A DNA stretch of 64,000 nucleotides from Ottelia alismoides (taxonomy: Eukaryota; Streptophyta; Magnoliopsida; Alismatales; Hydrocharitaceae), in contig JAZKJV010003365.1 of NCBI GenBank assembly GCA_037367405.1, positions 62,001 through 126,000 on the forward strand, written 5' to 3'. The translations under genes were made by a program, and so were the position numbers. The notes beneath the pieces are model-generated. The model had not been told where the DNA came from, searched no databases, and was given only the letters and a program-made list of their open reading frames with translations. Positions 55,101 to 64,000 of this stretch are shown here, piece by piece. Within the stretch, counting starts at the first letter, position 1. Each line of letters begins with the position of its first letter.

Positions 55101-56548
55101 GCGGGTCTAGGATCCCAGTCTTTCACACGGTTTTTACGCGAGCTCGCAGTGTTTTTACGCCTCGTTGGGATTCTGACTTTAGACCATTTCCGCTAACCCT
55201 GTTTTTAGGATACCCAGGCGGGGGATCCTTGGTTTTCAGTTTTACGTACGAGCTCGGTTGCCCGTTACCGGTCAGGCTGTTTTTCTAGAGCGACTTCCCG
55301 GGAAGTCCCTCTCACCCGTCTCAGTGGCGTAGTTGGGGAGTAGACCTATCCCTCTATTGGACCGACCTTCCAACTAGAGGGCGAGACGGAAGAGCCATTT
55401 GCAGGCTTCTTCACCGCTTGAGTTTTCTTTCGCCAAACAGACTTGGCGATTCTACATCCAGATCATCCATATCTACATCTATATCTACATCTAAATCATC
55501 AAGAGTTACATCTGAGAGAGTTAGAGTGAAGGATTGGAGGAAATTACAATTAAAATTGAGTTGATTGGAGGTGACTTTAATCTGGTTTGAAATCCCTATA
55601 AGTTAGTGGACGTGTTGGGAACTTAGTTAGGATGCATTACACAACACCGCATGCCTACGGAGGCCCCCCAACCCTAAGGTAGTTAATACCTTAGAGTCAT
55701 AGTGTGAGGCTACACACAGACCAAGACCACGGACTATCCACTAACTTAGAAGGAGTAAATAGAATTAAGGATCAAATTCATCATCATCATATCAGTCCAT
55801 TATCGAAACCCATGACATGATCTCAATGACAAGAAAGTAGCCATTAAGTTCCGCAACATGATCTCCAAGACCCAAAATCATGATCTTAAAACACATAAAA
55901 TCATTATATGTTAGGGTCTTTTATCTAAACTTTATATAAATATATATATATATATATAAATATGGGATGAATGGGAAAAAGGGGAGAACAAATGAACTTA
56001 ATGTCAAACAGTTGAAAACCCTTTTACTTACGCAAGTAGATGTAAATTTTAGTTATTCCACCTTTCTACTTGCTCTCTTTTGCACATAAAATTACTTGTT
56101 ATTTATTTTAAACTACGGGTTTGTATTCACGTTTGTGACTCCTTTTCTTCCTTGCACGCATGACAGGAAAGAAGTCTATTGTTCAGTAGTTATACAGGGT
56201 TCCAGAAGACAAGGTCTATACTAGACGGTATGTTATTCTTTTGTCTCAGTTTTTGTTCGGTTGTTAATGTTATATGTTTTTTTTTCTCTTCAGTCAGATT
56301 TTGGGATATACTGTATATACTTTCAGACATTGTACAGGTTGAAAATGAAATGAAAGTTAATGAAATAAATTCTTGGTGACATTTATCTTTATTATCTTGT
56401 GGTTGTAAATGTGAATGTCGAATGTCACTTGCAAATATATTCATTGCGAAAAATTTTTCCCCATAATTTATGCTTATAATGCGATGTCAATAAATGGAAT
56501 GTTGCGAATAGTGTCGTAAACGGGTACCCGGATCCTGAGGGGTTCACA
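52189..56548 (+). repeat. Giant gypsy solo LTR (4.36 kb) inside copia-4
   Basis: TGTAACATCCGG at 52189 through GGGGTTCACA at 56548, flanked by an exact TTAAT on each side (52184-52188 and 56549-56553). It is clearly related to the 5' LTR of the gypsy element: 'catcattagatccgattcgac', 'tcgttcgtcaatcggaggtcg', 'cggtcatggtggcc', and the U5-like end 'gggtacccggatcc'. It contains no gene, and no internal sequence joins it, so it arose by LTR-LTR recombination after insertion. It also shows that the family's LTR really is about 4.4 kb. Confidence 0.92.
55935..55962. repeat. (TA)n microsatellite
   Basis: AT-dinucleotide run within the solo LTR; the corresponding part of the 5' LTR lacks it. Confidence 0.8.
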
Positions 56549-56553
56549 TTAAT

Positions 56554-57246
56554 CAAGTATCATGTGATCTAATCAAACATTTTTGGTACTCCGTATTGCT
56601 GGATGTTGCTGAAGTAGAACTGGCAGTGGGCCTTGGATGCCTAACGGGAGCAAGAACCCTTGTGAAGCCCTAGACGAGAGAGGACAACTCCAAAGGAGGG
56701 CCCTTTGAGGCCTTGAGTGATGTAGCAGTTGGGACGGTATCGCAGATCAAGCCTCGGTCCACCACAGATAAGCCTAATGATCAGGGCGGTACCGCTATCT
56801 GCCTTGAGGGCATCGGAGTTCGTCAGACATGTCTTTGCGGCGTCGCAGTTGGGCCCTAAGGGGAGGGTGGCAACGTAGATCATCCCTAGGGAAGGCGACA
56901 ACACATATCGGCAATGCAGATCGGGGAGAGCACAATGGAGAGGGTTGGCGAGGCAGCACCGCGGTGACATGAAGAAGGTGACCCTAGGGAGGGCGGTGCG
57001 GATTGGCCCTAGGGAAGGCGGCGGCGCAAATTGACAGTGCAGATTGGGGAAAACGTGGGGGAGAGGGCTGGTGAGGCAGCACTGCGTCGGTGGAGAGCAT
57101 GATGCCGCAGATGACCCTCGCGGGGGTTGGGGCCCCACAACGGCAGGAAGAAGATCCTCGCACGGAACCCTCTCCTTTTTTGTTTGGGGCTGGTGGTGGC
57201 AGATGAAGGAAAAAAACTTTGGTCAGAACACCGGTCTAGGACCGTT
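56554..57246 (-). other. copia-4 leader, remainder
   Basis: Non-coding leader of copia-4 between the solo-LTR insertion and the primer site. It is GC-rich, with repeated 'gggcggtg/ggaaggcg' phrases such as 'gattggccctagggaaggcggcg'. Open frames on both strands are compositional. Confidence 0.65.
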
Positions 57247-57258
57247 GCTCTAATATCA
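57247..57258 (-). other. copia-4 primer-binding site (mutated)
   Basis: The plus strand reads GCTCTAATATCA; the element strand reads TGATATTAGAGC against the canonical TGGTATCAGAGC (two changes). It abuts the LTR. Confidence 0.8.
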
Positions 57259-57398
57259 TGTGGAGAATAATGAGAGAAAGGAATTGCTTGCTTATTTAAG
57301 ATGTCTAGGGGTCCTTATGTAGGACAAAACCCTAGAGAGTTTAATGTGAACAGTATATCAATGCCCCTAATAAAGTTACAATTTAATAGCTACTAACA
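57259..57398 (-). repeat. copia-4 5' LTR
   Basis: 140 bp, TGTGGAGAATAATG to CTACTAACA, followed by the GATAT target duplication. Confidence 0.9.
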
Positions 57399-57403
57399 GA
57401 TAT

Positions 57404-59182
57404 GATGAACATGATTTTCCGTCCCTACTTAGACAAATTTGTTGTGGTGTTCATCGATGATGTGCTGATATAACACAAGATGTATGCCAAGCTGAGCAAG
57501 TGTGAGTTCTGGTTATCCCAGGTCTCATTCCTTATACATGTCATTTTTAGAGCAAGTATCGTAGTTGATCATACGAAGATTGAGACAATTATGTCTTGGG
57601 AGCAGCCCAAGACAGTCACTCAGATTCGTAACTTCCTTGGACTAATGAGCTATTATTGACACGCTTCGTTAATGGATTTTCCCGAGTAATTCTTCCCTTG
57701 ACACGATTGACATATAATGGAGTTCCTTTCATTTGGGACAACTCATGCGAGCTGGGCTTCAGTACATTAAAGGAAAGATTGACTAATGCACCCATTCTCG
57801 TACTTCCTTCAGACACTCAAGATTATGTAGTATACACAGATGCCTCAAGAGAAGATTTAGGAGCAGTATTGATGCAGCGAGGTCATGTGATTGCATATGC
57901 ATCACGTTAGTTGAGGTCGTATGAGCAGAATTACCCCACCTATGACTTGGAGTTGGTGGAAGTTGTCTTCGTCTTGAAATTATGGTACCACTATCTCTAA
58001 GGGGTGAACTTTGAGATTTTCACAGACCAAAAGAGCCTAAAATACATCTTCGATCAGAAGGAGCTGAACATGAGATAACACATGTGGCTTGAGCTACTGA
58101 AGGATTTACGACTGCACGATCTCTTACCAACCGGTTAGGGAAACATGGTCGCTGATGCACTTAGCAGGAGAGCTCATGCAAATGGTACGACAAACTTGTT
58201 ATATACATGGGATATACTCGTAGCGTTGACTGATTGGCATCCTTATGAGAATGCATCCATATCTACTACCGTGCCTCCACGATTCAACAGTCTATGTGAA
58301 AGCAATAGACGAAGGTCAGAAGACAGATCTTTGGATCAAAGACAGATACATGCGTGGCATCAAGGACGAATGCGATGATTTTGTGGTGACAGTCCATTTT
58401 ATGGAAGGCTGGCCGGGTCGTTGTGCCCGATGATGAGCAGTTACGCAGAGACATACTTGATGAGGCACACAGTTCACGATTGTCTATCCATCCTGATAGA
58501 ACAAAGATGTATCGTGATTTGCGCCAACATTTCTGGTGGGATGGGATGAAGCGCGATGCAACATAACATGTTAGTAGATGCTTGACCTGTCAGATGGTCA
58601 AGACTGAGCATAGGAGACCGTCATGGTTATTGCATTCTTTTTCCATTTTTGAATGGAAGTGAGAGAGTATCTCTATGGATTTTTTCACTGGATTGCCGAG
58701 GACACCGTGGGCTATAATGCTATTTGGGTCGTCGTTGACAGGTTGACCAAGTCATCCCACTTTATACATGTCAGCATGACCTACAGTTCATCTAGTTTGG
58801 CTAGATTATATGTGCAGAACATTATCGAGCTTCATGGTATACCACATATGGTAGTGTCTGGCAGAGACTCGAGTTTCATATTTCACTACTGGCACCCGTT
58901 CATGTCAGCACTATAGATAGAGCTGAAGATAAGTTCCGCACACCATTCGCAAATCGACGGACATAGTGAGCGCACCATTTAGACACTTGAGGATTTGTTA
59001 CGTGCACACACTTTAGAGTGGAAAGGGTTATGGAAGGACCACCTTTCGTTGGTAGAATTCACGTACAACAACAACAACAACCATATTCTAGTAGCGGTAT
59101 GGCACCATTCGAAGCCCTATACGGACGGAGACGCCTCACACCTCTCTGTTGGTGTAAGGTAGGTGACCACGCTCTTTACTCA
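57404..59182 (+). pseudogene. Gypsy RT part 2, RNase H and integrase (broken)
   Basis: RT resumes with NMIFRPYLDKFVVVFIDDVLI. It has lost about 20 codons before KLSKCEFWLSQVSF. RNase H: VVYTDASREDLGAVLMQRGH and FEIFTDQKSLKYIFDQKELN, closing with NMVADALSRRAHA. The integrase has the HHCC finger (HPDRTKMYRDLRQHFWW, RCLTCQMVK) and the core with AIWVVVDRLTKSSHFI. The D of SDRD is replaced (VVSGRDSSF). QIDGHSERTI holds the Glu. It ends at PLCWCKVGDHALY, where it fuses to mid-LTR sequence at about 59183. Numerous stops. The integrase C-terminus and chromodomain are deleted. Confidence 0.87.
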
Positions 59183-60802
59183 GCGACCGCCTAGTGCACG
59201 ACTTCAGGATTCCAGTCCTTTATACTTTTTTTGTGAGCTCGCAGCTTTTATGCTTCGTTGGGATCTATGTGCTTTAGTTTGACCAATTCCGCTGACCTTG
59301 TTTTCTGAAGGATGCGTAGGCAGAAGAACTCTTGAGACCCTTTCCTGTAGTCCTCCTTAAACTAGATATATAGGCCTATGCGATTCGACCAGAGCATGGG
59401 GCGGAGGCAGTCTAACCATAAGTGCATACCTTTGATGCATGAGACCATCACCGCTCTTTCTCCCCTACATGGACATCTAATAATCAATAGTCCACGCTGT
59501 GCTATCTCAGCCTCAAGCTCGACTATCCGCTTTCATGACACTGGGGACCGATCAAATATGCATGTCAAATGGTCCTTCGCGAAATTTGAAACACTGATGT
59601 ACCGGTCAGGTCGATTTTGGAGTGACTCAATTCGGAGAGTCTCTCCCACCCGTCCCAGGGGCATAGTTTTGGAGTGTGCCTAGCTATCTCTTGGACCACA
59701 CTTCCACTGGGAGGCGAGACAAAAGGGTCTCTTAGGAAGCTTACTCACCGTTTGAGTTTTTGTTATTGTTCCGCCAGTAGGTGCTGGCGATGAAAGAGAT
59801 TAGATCTTGGAAATCATCAATAATCAATCATCAACATTTAATAGTACCCATAAACACATCTGACATCTCACAACAATGGAAATGAACGTAAAATCATCTA
59901 ATATCTAAATGCAAAATATCACTACAGTTGTTAGATGAAGGTAGTTAATGTGTTGAGAACTTAGTTAGGATGCATTACACTCCACTGTATGTTTACGGAG
60001 GCACCCCAACCCTATGACATTCTTCCTGTCTTAGAATCATAGTGTGAGGTCTCATCCGGACCAAGACCACAAACTATACACTGGGCTTGAGGAATTAGAT
60101 AATGACAAAGATTAGAACATGAGACACATCATCCACACTTACTTAGAGATAATTTATAAATAATAAGAAGATGATAGCTTAAATATGTATTTTTATAAAC
60201 ATTAAATGAGAGCATTAAGTGTGGGCAGTTGAGGTGTGGTGAGCGAAAAAGGGGATTCACATAGAGAACAACTTGGAAATCAACTTTGCACACAAGTAGC
60301 TTATTAAATGTACATGACAACACATATCTGCATGCTTTCTTTTGAAACCACTGAAATACCTGTTATTTTTTTTAAATAGATTGTACTCAAACCTTTGTTG
60401 ATATTCTTTTCTCGCTAACATAGATGGCATGCAATACACATGCATCACAATAGTCTGACAACTGGACCCTATGCTTCCACGTTTCAGACATTTTACTTTT
60501 GACGGTACATTTTAGTCATTGTACATGATATTGTAAATTTCTTTTGTGCTTATTTCTCTCCTTTAATGTATTTTGGGATACATGTATCGAATGCCAGCTT
60601 TTTATGATACATGTAACTTTATATGGAAATTAATGCAAATATAAATTGGTGATACTTGTTTTTATGTGGTTATTTATTAAATTGTCAATATCATTCAAAC
60701 TTTAAAAATTTTCCATCAATTTCTGTAACCTAATGTGATCAATAACGAATGTGGTACTGCGAATGCTGTGTAAACGTGTAACTCAGATCCCCGGACGTCA
60801 CA
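59183..60802 (+). repeat. Gypsy 3' LTR lacking its first half
   Basis: Begins mid-LTR ('gcgaccgcctagtgcacg', matching 34530 and 55087) directly after pol and ends GGACGTCACA. Roughly 2.3 kb of LTR plus the end of pol were deleted. A segment of about 260 bp (59345-59600) has no counterpart in the solo LTR and may be a small insertion. Positions 60135-60165 are the empty counterpart of the copia-2 insertion site. Confidence 0.82.
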
Positions 60803-61419
60803 TCCGGCGAGTCTTCTCTTCCTCCTCCCTCCAAATTTCTTCTCCACTAAATATTTCCACCAAATTTAATTTTTCCATCGTCAAAATTATTTTTCCCACC
60901 GTTGAAATTCTTTGTTTGCATCGATTGGTATGAGAGCATGGTCCTCAAATTGTACCCACGATCTGACGATCCGTATAGATGTTCATGCAAACATGACGGA
61001 AGACTCTCATTCGACAGAATGTAAACGACGCGTTGAATAATCCTACAATAAAGAGTTGTCCATATTGCTTGAATTTCTGTCGAGTCTATGGGAGTTGACT
61101 GCAGATTTTCGAACCCTGAGCGCCGTCAGATCGACTCCATCACCATCTGTGATGTAACAACCACATGAAGTCATTGTCAAGGCGGTTCCCGAACCTCTTC
61201 CCACTTCCCCAGCGTTGCTACCACAGCTACCAACCATGGCTCCAGATTTGCTATTACATCCGTAGCCTTTGCAGGTACCCCTCTACCAACCCAACATCCC
61301 ACAACCACGTTAACAATGTCATATCCACCCCCATCATCTCCAGATTCCCTACCAAATTTGCTGCTTCCAACCCGATTCCAGTTAACGCCATCATCGCTGC
61401 TATACTCGTTGGTGCCAAC
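60803..61419 (+). mobile_element. Element R resumed: end of LTR C and internal region
   Basis: 60803-60923 completes LTR C (TCCGGCGAGTCTTCTC to TTTGCATCG). A mutated primer site (TGGTATGAGAGC, 60926-60937) and an internal region follow, aligned with 29412-29916 of copy A ('cacgatctgacgatccgtatagatgttcatgcaaac'). It ends at GGTGCCAAC (61419), where the hAT element begins. Confidence 0.75.
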
Positions 61420-64000
61420 CAAGGTTTAAAAAAGCGTGAGGCGGTCCGAGGCGTTTTCCCAAAATGTGAGGCGAGGCGTAAGCCTCGAGGCGGTCGAGGC
61501 GTAAGCCTCAATTTTTTGGAAAGAAAAATTAAAATTAAAGCAAAATAAATTGGAATAAATACTAACAACACTAACAATTGCAATATATTGTCCTAAAGTT
61601 CAATACAAACTACAAACTTCAACTATGATTGTCCAAAGTTCAAATACGATTGTGAAAGTAGAAAAGAAAACATAAAGTAGGAAATAAAGTTTCACACAAG
61701 CATGAAATTAATGCAACATATGTTCCATCACTATTGTGTGATACATCAAAATCACAAATCATCAAAATTGATTCAACGAATCAACTTCAGTCATCTCGCC
61801 CCTCAGCAGTGTTGTCGCCGCAATCGTCATCGTCACTGCTACTCATTGGATCGTCATCGGAGTCATCCATAAAATTCAAGTGCACATCATCTTCAGCTTC
61901 ATCCTCGCTTCCATCCTCAGAATTGGAGTACTCCTCCTCGTCAACATTAATTGGAGCTTTTCCTTTACCTAATCAAGAAAGTAATATGCATATTGCATAG
62001 TCAACCATTTGAAACACAATTCACAAAAAAGCATCGAACATTCTTTTAATTTATAATATTGTATTGCACCTTTGTCATTTCTTTTCCCCTTCTTTTTAGG
62101 CTGAGCGACTTGAGCTCCTCCACCTCTTTGACCTCCTTCCTCCTCAAGAGGATCATCGTCAAAGGGTATGTTTGCATCAAGATCCTGATACGCCTCGACA
62201 TCGTGTGCTTCTGAAATCCATTCATCACCAGAGTCAATGTCTTCCAAAAATAATGGATCTTCTATTGTTTTCTTCCTCAATTCTCTATGTTTCAATTTCA
62301 AATTGAACATGATGTAAACCAGATCATTGAGCTTCGCTTGTGACAAACGATTTCTTCTCTTAGTGTGGACCTATATAGACATACGTACGGTTTAAGTGAT
62401 TAACATGAAACAAAAACACTATCATAAAATTAAATAATGCTTTAACCACTTACTTGATTAAAAGAGCTCCAATTACGCTCACACCCAGAAGCACTACAAG
62501 TCAAGCTCAACACCCTAATAGTAAATGCTGCCAGTTCAGGTGTTTCATCACCAAACAACGTCCACCAATCCGCTGGTAAAGGTCAACCACACATTTTAGT
62601 AATTATGTAGTATATGGAAAACTCTTAAAATTTATTTACAATACTCACCAGGACTTCTTGTTTTCCTTGAATTAACTGCATTTGCCCATCCAAAAAAACC
62701 TCTTGCATGCATTAAGGAATCAAGTTGTGAATCTGCTTTCATCCTCGCATCTGGATCAATGATCAATCTTTCCATGCATGAAAACAATCCCATTTTCACC
62801 TCTAAGTGGTTGGAGAATGTCGGTTCATAATGAAAGTGGGGATTGAGGAAATAAGCAGCAGCATGTAAAGGCCTGTGAAGTTGACGATCCCAACGGCTAT
62901 CCACAATATCCCAAATAACTTTATATTTGGTCTCGTCATTTTCAAGATTTCTAGCAATCTCCTCCTTGGCCCTGTCCATGGCTTCATAAATAAATCCCAT
63001 CGGTGGAAATTTTTCAGAATCCACCAACCTCAAAACGGTGACCAAAGGCTTCGTGGTGTTGAGAACATATGCAACACCAGGCCAAAAAGACTTGCTCTTC
63101 ACAACAATGTTCACCACACTTTGGCCCAATGGGCGATTCACATAAGAACTGTTCTTCCATGCTCTGGAAGTGAAGAAGGATTCAAGTGAATCCTTGGCTC
63201 TAATCAAGCTTTGCAATGTAAGAAATGCAGTGGCAAATCTTGTAACGGCAGGTTTCACCAAATCACAACCTGCAATTTTTCTCACCATTGCCAAAACCCA
63301 AGCATGAGCATACACAAAATTGATCATTTTTTTGGCTTTTTTGAACACCGATGCATGAAGTGGCAATTTGAGGATATCCTCCAACATCAAATCTATACAA
63401 TGCGCTGCACAAGGTGTCCAATAAAGATTCTTCCTTTTATCCATCAACATTTGTCCAGCAGCTTTGTAAGCGGATGCATTGTCCGTTATGACTTGGACAA
63501 CATTCGTCTCTCCGACCTCCTCAACAACTTCATCCAGCACTTTAAAAAGCATCCTAGCATCTTTAACTTGATCGGATGCATCAATTGACTTCAAGAAGTA
63601 AGTGCCTTTGGGATTATTCACCAAAAAATTAATCAAAGTGCGTCCTTTCGTGTCGGTCCAACCGTCCGACATGATGCTACAACTCGTGGCAATCCAAGAA
63701 GCCTTCGCCTCATCAACAAGAGTGGTAATGGCCTGCTTCTCTTCTTTCAAAATCCAAGTTCGGAGTTCATGCATGGTTGGTGGCTTGAAACCCCTTCCAT
63801 ATCCACATACATCAGTCATCATCGCTAGATAAGAAGGACTATTGGCTATGTTGAATGCCAATGAATTCTAAAAAAAAAATCTCCCAATGCTCCTGCAAAT
63901 CCTCCTTCTCTCATCTTTTTTCCAGCTTGCATTCAAAGTGACTTGTTGAGAGGGAGGATCCGAACTACCTGCACCCCTACCTCCATGTGCAATGAAAAAA
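61420..64000 (-). mobile_element. hAT element, transposase-bearing, right end outside the window
   Basis: Starts CAAGGTTTAAAAAAGCG with GAGGCG/AAGCCTC subterminal repeats (61438-61510). The 8 bp before it, GTGCCAAC (61412-61419), would be the target duplication. The R copy A at 29906-29913 shows the same octamer followed directly by uninterrupted R sequence. The transposase gene lies on the minus strand and is cut by the window edge. A related end is at 46775. Confidence 0.82.
61787..64000 (-). CDS. hAT-family transposase, four-exon reading, partial, one internal stop
   Basis: Reads on the minus strand as join of 64000-62649, 62572-62454, 62370-62070 and 61968-61787. All three introns have GT-AG ends and the frame is kept across each (RSP/ADWW, NQ/VHTKRRNRL, DKG/KGK). 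The transposase cuts and moves the element. Domains: DUF659-like core with IMSDGWTD, VITDNASAYKAAG and CAAHCIDLMLEDI. The C-terminal dimerisation domain has ADWWTLFG, LTCSASGCERNWSSFNQVHT and RLSQAKLNDLVYI. The C-terminal tail is acidic (EDEAEDD, DDSDDD). Near the edge, RRRICRSIGRFFF is followed by TAG (63868-63870) and then NSLAFNIANSPSY in the same frame. Relatives have Glu at that position, so a single nonsense change is likely. A splice acceptor (T9-TAG) is the alternative. The N-terminal BED finger is outside the window. Confidence 0.85.

Larger units (their letters stand above)
47865..57398 (-). mobile_element. copia-4, Ty1/copia element nested in gypsy RT, itself holding a gypsy solo LTR
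   Basis: LTRs 47865-48004 and 57259-57398 (140 bp each, TGTGGAG to CTAACA, about 86% identical by hand) are flanked by an exact 5-bp target duplication GATAT (47860-47864 and 57399-57403). Minus-strand order is primer site, leader, gag, protease, integrase, RT, RNase H, polypurine tract. A 4.36-kb gypsy solo LTR (52189-56548) splits the leader; without it the element is about 5.2 kb. It is a different copia family from copia-1/2/3. Stops and frameshifts inactivate it. Confidence 0.93.
32098..60802 (+). mobile_element. Ty3/gypsy element (Tekay/Del-like chromovirus) broken by nested insertions
   Basis: The element starts TGTGACACCCGG at 32098 and ends GGACGTCACA at 60802. Flanks TTCGG (32093-32097) and TCCGG (60803-60807) form a 5-bp target duplication with one change. 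The uninterrupted R LTR A reads TCCGA there. In order it carries: 5' LTR (32098-36002 plus 44956-45609), primer site, gag, a deletion over protease, RT part 1, copia-4, RT part 2 with RNase H and integrase, then a 3' LTR lacking its first half. Integrase wording (HPDRTKMYRDLRQHFWW, RCLTCQMVK, APFEALYGRRR-type end) and very long LTRs fit Tekay/Del. A chromodomain would lie in the deleted part. The coding region is dead. Confidence 0.85.

Noticed and set aside
57044..57253. Glycine-rich open frame resembling a gene start
   Set aside because: Part of the GC-rich copia-4 leader next to its primer site and 5' LTR.
1..64000. tRNA or rRNA genes
   Set aside because: No cloverleaf with an A-box, B-box and GGTTCGA-type T-loop was found. 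The TGGTATCAGAGC strings are retroelement primer sites, not tRNA genes.

Overview
This window is nuclear DNA of a flowering plant and is almost entirely transposable elements. Every recognisable protein block is a plant TE domain: Ty1/copia gag-pol, Ty3/gypsy gag-pol of two lineages, L1-type LINE reverse transcriptase, and hAT transposase. The one host-gene piece is exon 1 of a peroxisomal adenine-nucleotide carrier (PNC1/PNC2 type) at 23451-23593. Its high GC and the GGGCCTGTTTGG-type MITE lean towards a monocot, but the species cannot be named from the sequence.

Layout. 1-3.2 kb: no gene seen. 3.2-6.6 kb: relic of an Athila/Tat-type gypsy element on the minus strand, with an open integrase (5435-6619) and an unusual array of hairpins behind it. 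6792-11892: copia-1, minus strand, both LTRs, decayed coding region. 11.9-15.9 kb: low-complexity, AT-rich and GC-rich blocks of unknown origin. 15976-17407: small non-autonomous LTR element (TRIM-like) holding a MITE. 17.5-20.8 kb: a 117-bp tandem duplication, a second MITE, a probable hAT-like non-autonomous element and a foldback. 23.45 kb: the carrier exon, followed at 24241-25896 by 5'-truncated copia-3. 26.2-28.9 kb: badly decayed LINE.

28.9-64 kb is one nested structure. The oldest layer is a low-coding LTR element (called element R here), with LTRs at 28893, about 31040 and 31710. A Tekay/Del-like gypsy element (32098-60802, LTRs of about 4.4 kb) is inserted in the third R LTR. Copia-2 (36003-44955) sits in the gypsy 5' LTR. 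A 3.7-kb hAT-like element (37207-40887) sits in the copia-2 gag and itself holds a second hAT-like element and LINE pieces. Copia-4 (47865-57398, TSD GATAT) sits in the gypsy RT, and a 4.36-kb solo LTR of the gypsy family (TSD TTAAT) sits in the copia-4 leader. After the gypsy element, R resumes at 60803 and is broken at 61420 by an hAT element whose transposase is nearly open. Several junctions are confirmed by target-site duplications or by uninterrupted paralogous copies in this same window.

None of the LTR elements looks autonomous: every pol has stops, frameshifts or deletions, and copia LTR pairs differ by about 11-16% by my hand alignment. The hAT transposase at the right edge is the best preserved TE gene. 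I found no tRNA or rRNA gene, no CRISPR array and no bacterial-type operon.
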